Assembly: GCA_937942965.1 (NCBI GenBank)
Contig: CALDGN010000444.1
Span: 1-8,619 of the forward strand
DNA length: 8,619 bases
From: an uncultured Acidimicrobiales bacterium
GTDB lineage: Bacteria > Actinomycetota > Acidimicrobiia > Acidimicrobiales > UBA10347
Direction of reading: 5' to 3'
In this document: piece by piece, positions 5,341 to 8,619 of the stretch
Layout: each line of letters opens with the position of its first letter
Numbering within the stretch: position 1 is the stretch's first letter
The notes under the pieces: generated by a model
What the model saw: the letters and a program-made list of their open reading frames with translations, nothing else
The model's database searches: none
Told to the model about the DNA's origin: nothing
Made by a program: the position numbers and the translations under genes

Positions 5341-6182
5341 CGTCGGCGTCCCGCGACCACGGTCGCCGCGCCGGTCGCGAACAGCACAACCGAGAGCGCC
5401 GCAGGTAAGGCCACGTCAGAACCCGTGACCGCAAGCCCCTCGCCGCCATCAGCGTCGGTGGCAGCAGTAGACGTCGTGACCGCTGGGCCGGCCTGTGGTG
5501 AGAGTCCGAAGCCGAAGGGACCGCCGTCGACCTCTGACTGCGCGACCGCCGTCGGTACGGCCGTCGCCACGGGCTCGATCACCGGCGTTGGCGTCACGAT
5601 CACGCCCGAGCCGGTGGAGGTTGGAGTCGCAGTCGGCGTTGCGGTCGGTTCGGGTTGGATCGTGATGCTGAGCTGGCTGGTGGCCACAGCGTCGCCGGTC
5701 GTGGCGTCGTCAGCGTTGGCCGACAAACCTGCGGCGTACCAGACGACCGTCGTGGCTTCGGCGGGTGCCTGCCAGTCGAACGTGAACGCCGCCTGCCCAT
5801 TCGAGAACGGTTGCGGCGCGACATGCGTGACCTCGCCTTGCACGAACTGCGCGCCCGGCCGAGCCGCGAGCAGAGTGCCGGCGCCGCTGGCTGCGTTGAA
5901 TCCGGCGACCACGCCTGGTCCGCCACGAAGCGTGATCGTGACCGTGGTGGTTTCATTGACCCTCATCGACGTGGGAGCATCGATGAAGAGCGATGCCGAA
6001 AGGCCAGAGTCTTGATGGCAGTTCGCACACGTCGCCGCACCCACGTCGGGGCTGCCGGTGTGTGCGACTTGTCCAGTGGGGAAGGCTTCTGCCGCTGGGT
6101 CAACGAGGGAGAAAACGAATGCGAACGCTGCGGCAACGATCACAACACCAATCGGCATGCCAACCCCACGACGTCGCAACAC
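5331..6182 (-). CDS. Exported CxxCH protein with choice-of-anchor V/Reeler-like domain and LAVTG sortase signal
   Basis: The 283-residue product has an N-terminal signal (LRRR, then a hydrophobic run at about 10-26) with likely cleavage near the AEA at 31-33. A CANCH motif follows (C52, C55, H56), a candidate covalent haem site. Next comes a beta-rich domain (about 60-176) containing RGGPGVVAGFNA, typical of choice-of-anchor V proteins. A Pro/Thr-rich wall-spanning linker (about 177-215) leads to LAVTG (250-254), a hydrophobic helix (about 257-277) and an RRRQR tail. That is a complete sortase signal of the LAXTG type used by class E sortases of high-GC actinobacteria. The GTG start at 6182 gives a positively charged n-region; TTG 6179 and ATG 6158 are alternatives, none with a strong SD. 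It is a paralogue of the divergent gene at 6119-6979. Its function, perhaps electron transfer or surface binding, is unknown. Confidence 0.85.
   Translation of the reverse strand: MLRRRGVGMPIGVVIVAAAFAFVFSLVDPAAEAFPTGQVAHTGSPDVGAATCANCHQDSGLSASLFIDAPTSMRVNETTTVTITLRGGPGVVAGFNAASGAGTLLAARPGAQFVQGEVTHVAPQPFSNGQAAFTFDWQAPAEATTVVWYAAGLSANADDATTGDAVATSQLSITIQPEPTATPTATPTSTGSGVIVTPTPVIEPVATAVPTAVAQSEVDGGPFGFGLSPQAGPAVTTSTAATDADGGEGLAVTGSDVALPAALSVVLFATGAATVVAGRRRQR
5421..5435 (-). other. LAXTG-type sortase recognition site (codons for LAVTG)
   Basis: The minus strand encodes Leu-Ala-Val-Thr-Gly, followed by two residues, a hydrophobic segment of about 20 residues and a basic tail at the extreme C-terminus. 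This is the standard three-part cell-wall sorting signal. The LAXTG rather than LPXTG form points to a class E sortase (established for high-GC Gram-positives). No sortase gene is in the window. Confidence 0.75.
6105..6112 (+). promoter_or_regulatory. Ribosome binding site that sets the start of the dockerin-bearing CxxCH protein
   Basis: GAGGGAGA lies 6-7 nt before the ATG at 6119 and decides that start. The next in-frame start candidate, GTG 6233, would remove the basic residues needed before the membrane segment and has no SD. The same bases encode signal-peptide residues of the minus-strand gene, so part of the match could be coincidental. Confidence 0.55.
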
Positions 6183-6979
6183 GTCGACACGCTAGCGCTG
6201 GCGCTCGGCGCCTCACCGACCGGTTCGTCGTCGTGGGCGTGTTGCTCGCTGCGATCACCTTCGTCGTCGTCTCGAGCCTGTTCACCGAACCCGTTTCCGC
6301 TCGTTCGACCGGGATCATCGACTACTCGGGCAACCCCGATGCGGGCGAGGGCGCAACGTGCGCCGACTGCCATGGGAACAACGAACCCCAGCCGACGATC
6401 ACCATTGGCATGCCCGACACTGTGGTTGGCGGCGAGACGATTCTCGTTTCGGTAACGGTCTCGGGCGGGCCTGGCGTCGAAGCCGGGTTCAACGCCTCGT
6501 TCGGTGACCTCGCAGGCGAGGTGGACAGCCTCAACAACGACACTCGCACCGACGCTGATCAGGTGACGCACACGTCGCCCAAGACCATGGGCGTCGACGG
6601 TGCCACGTTCACGTTCGCGTGGACCGCGCCGAACGAAGCAGGAGTTGCGTCGATCTACGCAGCGGGTCTGTCGACGAACGGCAATGGCAACAACCTGGGC
6701 GATGCGGTCGGGACCGTTGTTGACACGATCGAGATCGTCGCCGCGACCCGCGTGGGCGATGTGAACTGCAGCGGCGAATTGAACGTCGTCGATGCGCTAA
6801 TCGTCGCTCAGTACGACGCGGGTATTCGGACGGATGCCCAGCGGTGCCCACTCAATGATCCGGTGACCGAGATCGTTGCCGCCAACGGCGACCTGAACGA
6901 GGACGAGCGGACCGACATCATCGATGCGCTCTTGATCGCGCAGTGCGACGCCGGCATCGACAACGGCCTGTGCGGATGA
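6119..6979 (+). CDS. Exported CxxCH protein with choice-of-anchor V/Reeler-like domain and dockerin-like C-terminus
   Basis: The 286-residue product begins with an unusually long basic leader (about 35 residues), then a hydrophobic segment (about 36-53) and a probable signal-peptidase site after PVSA. CADCH (C81, C84, H85) is a candidate haem motif. The beta domain (about 90-208) contains SGGPGVEAGFNA, QVTHTSP and SIYAAGLSTNG and clearly aligns with the divergent minus-strand protein. The C-terminus holds two dockerin-type repeats, GDVNCSGELNVVDAL (from 213) and GDLNEDERTDIIDALL (from 257). The second has canonical calcium ligands at D1, N3, D5 and D12; the first has Ser at position 5. Four cysteines in this tail may form disulfides. 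There is no sortase signal, so surface retention may depend on the N-terminal helix or a cohesin-like partner. The start is set by a strong SD and overlaps the 5' end of the minus gene. Function is unknown. Confidence 0.82.
   Translation: MRTLRQRSQHQSACQPHDVATRRHASAGARRLTDRFVVVGVLLAAITFVVVSSLFTEPVSARSTGIIDYSGNPDAGEGATCADCHGNNEPQPTITIGMPDTVVGGETILVSVTVSGGPGVEAGFNASFGDLAGEVDSLNNDTRTDADQVTHTSPKTMGVDGATFTFAWTAPNEAGVASIYAAGLSTNGNGNNLGDAVGTVVDTIEIVAATRVGDVNCSGELNVVDALIVAQYDAGIRTDAQRCPLNDPVTEIVAANGDLNEDERTDIIDALLIAQCDAGIDNGLCG
6755..6958 (+). other. Two dockerin-like calcium-binding repeats
   Basis: Residues 213-235 and 257-279 of the encoded protein are two EF-hand-like units sharing the pattern G-D-x-N-x-x-x-x-x-x-x-x-D-A-L-x-x-A-Q-x-D-A-G. 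They are separated by about 21 residues containing a Cys-Pro. This is the tandem layout of type I dockerins. Similar repeats also occur in non-cellulosomal secreted bacterial proteins, so a cellulosome should not be inferred. Confidence 0.75.
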
Positions 6980-6983
6980 CGTA

Positions 6984-7001
6984 CGCCGGATAACACCGGC
7001 G
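6984..7001. terminator. Candidate bidirectional terminator hairpin
   Basis: CGCCGG (6984-6989) and CCGGCG (6996-7001) form a perfect 6-bp GC stem with a 6-nt loop, ATAACA. It sits in the 30-nt gap between two convergent genes, the expected place for a shared terminator. No T-run follows on either strand, so termination strength is uncertain. Confidence 0.5.
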
Positions 7002-7009
7002 ATGGATCG

Positions 7010-7390
7010 TTAGGCGTTGTAAACGTCGGTCGCAGTTCGCTCAGGAATCGACAAGAAGAAGCGGTCGACCGACTCGTCTTGCGCGTTCTCCCAGAGGTGC
7101 GAGAACGCGGACCGCTGACGCGTGTCGGTGCCGGTCGTCTGCGCACGAGCATCCGCAATGATGCGATACGCGACCTCACGAGCTTCGGCGATGATCTCGT
7201 CGGATTCACCACGAGCAGCGAGCAGTAGGTCACGGCATCGCAACCGCGTCTCGGCCAGAAGAAGCTGGGCTTGCGCAAGTTGGGTATGCACGGTCACGGG
7301 TCCTTGAAGCGCTTGCACGGTCACGGGTGTGAGCGGTGCTGTGTGGGCCGATTGGCCCATGGCTTCATTGGCGGCTGAGTCGATCGTCAT
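7010..7390 (-). CDS. Hypothetical 126-residue helical protein, divergent from groEL
   Basis: I do not recognise a family. The ATG at 7390 was chosen over an upstream ATG at 7492 because AGGAGG lies 4 nt before it. The longer form would also run back over the -10 candidate. Residues 1-35 are Ala/Thr-rich with a short repeat (PVTVQ...PVTVH). Residues about 36-85 are strongly helical and amphipathic (LAQAQLLLAETRLRCRDLL, then EIIAEAREVAYRIIADARAQ), suggesting a coiled coil with the Ala/Glu/Arg pattern seen in DivIVA-like or ATP-synthase-b-like stalks. The C-terminal part (FSHLWENAQDESVDRFFLSI) may fold as a short separate unit. No signal peptide or membrane segment is seen, so it is probably cytoplasmic. 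It is transcribed away from groEL across a shared 173-bp intergenic region and converges on the dockerin-bearing gene. Confidence 0.7.
   Translation of the reverse strand: MTIDSAANEAMGQSAHTAPLTPVTVQALQGPVTVHTQLAQAQLLLAETRLRCRDLLLAARGESDEIIAEAREVAYRIIADARAQTTGTDTRQRSAFSHLWENAQDESVDRFFLSIPERTATDVYNA
7287..7328. repeat. 15-bp direct repeat inside the hypothetical gene
   Basis: TGCACGGTCACGGGT occurs at 7287-7301 and 7314-7328, a 27-bp period equal to nine codons. On the minus strand it encodes the repeated PVTV segments near residues 22-35 of the hypothetical protein. A recent in-frame tandem duplication is the simplest explanation. Confidence 0.8.
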
Positions 7391-7394
7391 GGGG

Positions 7395-7400
7395 CCTCCT
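7395..7400 (-). promoter_or_regulatory. Ribosome binding site of the hypothetical helical protein
   Basis: AGGAGG on the minus strand ends 4 nt before the ATG at 7390. It is the strongest SD in the window and fixes this start over the longer reading frame beginning at 7492. Confidence 0.75.
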
Positions 7401-7448
7401 GCCCCACCCGTCGACCGAACGCGCATCGTTGTGAGGGCGACACACCGA

Positions 7449-7454
7449 ATTATC
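7449..7454 (-). promoter_or_regulatory. Candidate -10 box for the hypothetical helical protein
   Basis: GATAAT on the minus strand (5 of 6 to TATAAT) would give a transcript starting near 7442 with a leader of about 50 nt. No convincing -35 box is visible 16-18 nt upstream, so the call rests on the -10 match and position. Confidence 0.35.
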
Positions 7455-7485
7455 CGCAGAGACGCGTTTGGATTCGCTTCGGCGG

Positions 7486-7514
7486 TGGGCAATCCGGTGC
7501 TCGGGCCCTAGAGT
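7486..7514 (+). promoter_or_regulatory. Candidate promoter of groEL
   Basis: TGGGCA (7486-7491, 4 of 6 to TTGACA) is followed after 17 nt by TAGAGT (7509-7514, 4 of 6 to TATAAT). The predicted start is around 7521, inside the CIRCE element. HrcA bound there would block initiation, as in classical CIRCE-controlled promoters. Confidence 0.5.
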
Positions 7515-7540
7515 TAGCACTCTCAATCAGAGAGTGCTAG
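7514..7540 (+). promoter_or_regulatory. CIRCE operator (HrcA binding site)
   Basis: TTAGCACTC, a 9-nt spacer and GAGTGCTAG form the CIRCE inverted repeat with one mismatch to TTAGCACTC-N9-GAGTGCTAA. The dyad extends inward by two more pairs (TC/GA). It lies 23 nt before the groEL ATG and is bound by the HrcA repressor, whose folding depends on GroE, so groEL is derepressed on heat shock (established for the family). hrcA itself is not in the window. Confidence 0.97.
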
Positions 7541-7546
7541 CCGCCT

Positions 7547-7554
7547 AGGGAGGG
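7547..7554 (+). promoter_or_regulatory. Ribosome binding site of groEL
   Basis: AGGGAGGG lies 9 nt before the ATG at 7564 and just downstream of CIRCE, confirming the start. Confidence 0.7.
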
Positions 7555-7563
7555 CCCACGCAC

Positions 7564-8619
7564 ATGGCAAAGTCCATTACGTTCGACGATTCCGCCCGCC
7601 GGTCACTTGAGGCCGGAATGAACACGCTGGCCGACGCGGTCCGCGTGACGCTTGGCCCTAAGGGCCGCAACGTCGTCCTCGACAAGAAGTGGGGCGCCCC
7701 CACGATCACCAACGATGGTGTTTCCATCGCCAAGGAGATCGACCTCGAGGATCCACTCGAGCGCATCGGCGCCGAACTCGTCAAGGAAGTCGCAAAGAAG
7801 ACCGACGACGTCGCCGGTGACGGCACGACGACCGCAACGGTTCTCGCCTGGTCGATGGTGCGCGAGGGACTGCGCAACGTCACCGCTGGCGCCAACCCAA
7901 TGTCGGTCAAGCGTGGCATCGAGCAGGGTGTCGAGGCCGCAGTTGCCTCCATCCAGAAGATGGCCAAGCAGGTCAAGGACAAGGAGCAGATCGCACAGGT
8001 CGCTTCGATCTCCGCTGCTGACAACGAGATCGGCGACACCATCAGCGCCGCAATCGACAAGGTCGGCAAGGACGGTGTCATCACCGTCGAAGAGAGCCAG
8101 ACCTTCGGCATGGACATGGACCTCGTCGAGGGCATGCGCTTCGACAAGGGCTTCTTGTCGCCGTACATGGTGACCGATCCCGAGCGTATGGAAGCCGTCC
8201 TCGACGACCCATACCTGCTGCTCGTCGGTTCCAAGATCGGCGCCGTTCGCGACATCGTTCCCGTCCTCGAAAAGGTCATGCAGTCGGGTCGCCCGCTCGT
8301 GATCATCAGCGAAGACGTCGAAGGCGAAGCACTCGCAACGCTCGTCGTCAACAAGATCCGTGGCACCTTCAACTCGGTCGCCGTCAAGGCTCCGGGCTTC
8401 GGCGATCGCCGCAAGGCAATGCTGCAGGACATGGCCATCCTCACCGGTGGCCAGGTCGTCAGCGAAGAGGTCGGCCTCAAGCTCGAGTCCGTTGGCCTCG
8501 AGATGCTGGGTTCGGCCCGCAAGGTCGTCATCACCAAGGACGAGACCCTCATCATCGAAGGCGCCGGCAAGAAGGCCGACGTCGAGGGTCGCATCGCTCA
8601 GATCAAGGGCGAGATCGAC
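7564..8619 (+). CDS. groEL: 60-kDa chaperonin GroEL (3' end outside window)
   Basis: GroEL forms the double-ring ATP-driven folding chamber in the cytosol. The frame is open from the ATG to the end of the window, giving 352 of the usual ~540 codons. Visible features are MAKSITFDDSARRSLEAGMN, the nucleotide-binding VTLGPKGRNV, and the ATPase DGTTT at residues 86-90. The apical domain includes DNEIGD, DKVGKDGVITVEES, GMRFDKGFLSPYMVTDPERM and VKAPGFGDRRKAML. The second catalytic Asp (about 398) and the C-terminal tail are not visible, so a Gly-Met or His-rich tail cannot be judged. No groES lies upstream, indicating the stand-alone groEL copy common in actinobacteria, for example mycobacterial groEL2. 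It is controlled by the CIRCE element immediately upstream. Confidence 0.98.
   Translation, partial: MAKSITFDDSARRSLEAGMNTLADAVRVTLGPKGRNVVLDKKWGAPTITNDGVSIAKEIDLEDPLERIGAELVKEVAKKTDDVAGDGTTTATVLAWSMVREGLRNVTAGANPMSVKRGIEQGVEAAVASIQKMAKQVKDKEQIAQVASISAADNEIGDTISAAIDKVGKDGVITVEESQTFGMDMDLVEGMRFDKGFLSPYMVTDPERMEAVLDDPYLLLVGSKIGAVRDIVPVLEKVMQSGRPLVIISEDVEGEALATLVVNKIRGTFNSVAVKAPGFGDRRKAMLQDMAILTGGQVVSEEVGLKLESVGLEMLGSARKVVITKDETLIIEGAGKKADVEGRIAQIKGEID

Noticed and set aside
5655..6455. Plus-strand frame of 266 codons across the two surface-protein genes
   Set aside because: It is antisense to the signal-peptide/CxxCH gene for most of its length and out of frame with the plus-strand paralogue; the product is Arg/Ser-rich without domains.
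7391..7492. Longer version of the helical protein gene starting at ATG 7492 on the minus strand
   Set aside because: The AGGAGG before the ATG at 7390 is far better, and the longer form would run back over the GATAAT promoter candidate and into the groEL promoter region.
7545..8594. A 349-codon open frame on the minus strand opposite groEL
   Set aside because: It mirrors the codon pattern of the highly conserved groEL and has a Ser/Thr/Arg-rich product with no domain; it is a shadow frame.
1..8619. CRISPR arrays, insertion sequences, integrase or phage genes
   Set aside because: No regularly spaced repeats, transposase motifs, terminal inverted repeats or attachment-site duplication next to the tRNA gene were found by reading.

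Overview
The window looks like chromosomal DNA of a high-GC actinobacterium. The evidence is the strong G/C third-position bias, the ispD-ispF-rlmB order, a DUF3263 plus LytR_C gene pair, a CIRCE-controlled groEL, and an LAXTG-type sortase signal. The gene content and the surface-protein style (choice-of-anchor V domain, dockerin-like tail) would fit the class Acidimicrobiia, but that placement is inference. No CRISPR array, insertion sequence, integrase or phage gene was seen. No gene-free stretch exceeds about 300 bases except 2049-2365, which holds a tRNA gene, a candidate terminator and the leader of the next operon.

Left block (1-2048, +): three tightly coupled genes. The 3' part of ispD and complete ispF (MEP isoprenoid pathway) are followed by an RlmB/TrmH-family rRNA 2'-O-methyltransferase with a long Gly/Arg-rich tail. 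Both junctions are ATGA overlaps. cysS, which often sits between ispF and rlmB in actinobacteria, is absent. A tRNA-Thr(TGT) gene lies on the minus strand at 2129-2201, and a hairpin at 2063-2089 separates it from rlmB.

Middle operon (2366-5340, +): a small DUF3263 protein, a membrane-anchored LytR_C protein (the arrangement of mycobacterial Rv0430-Rv0431/virR, recalled from general knowledge), a compact glycerate 2-kinase, and a gamma-butyrobetaine-hydroxylase-like Fe(II)/2-oxoglutarate dioxygenase that has lost its N-terminal zinc ligands. Gaps are 3, 3 and 8 nt, so co-transcription is likely.

Surface-protein pair (5331-6979): two divergent paralogues are each exported and each carry one CxxCH haem-type motif followed by a choice-of-anchor V/Reeler-like domain. 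The minus-strand copy ends in an LAVTG sortase signal. The plus-strand copy ends in two dockerin-like (EF-hand) repeats. Their 5' ends appear to overlap head to head by 40-64 bp. The minus copy also shares a 10-bp palindrome, holding both stop codons, with the dioxygenase gene. This pair is the most unusual part of the window.

Right block (6980-8619): a hairpin separates the dockerin-bearing gene from a convergent, unrecognised 126-residue helical protein. That gene diverges from groEL. The shared intergenic region holds a CIRCE operator for HrcA and back-to-back promoter candidates. groEL lacks an adjacent groES and runs off the window after 352 codons.
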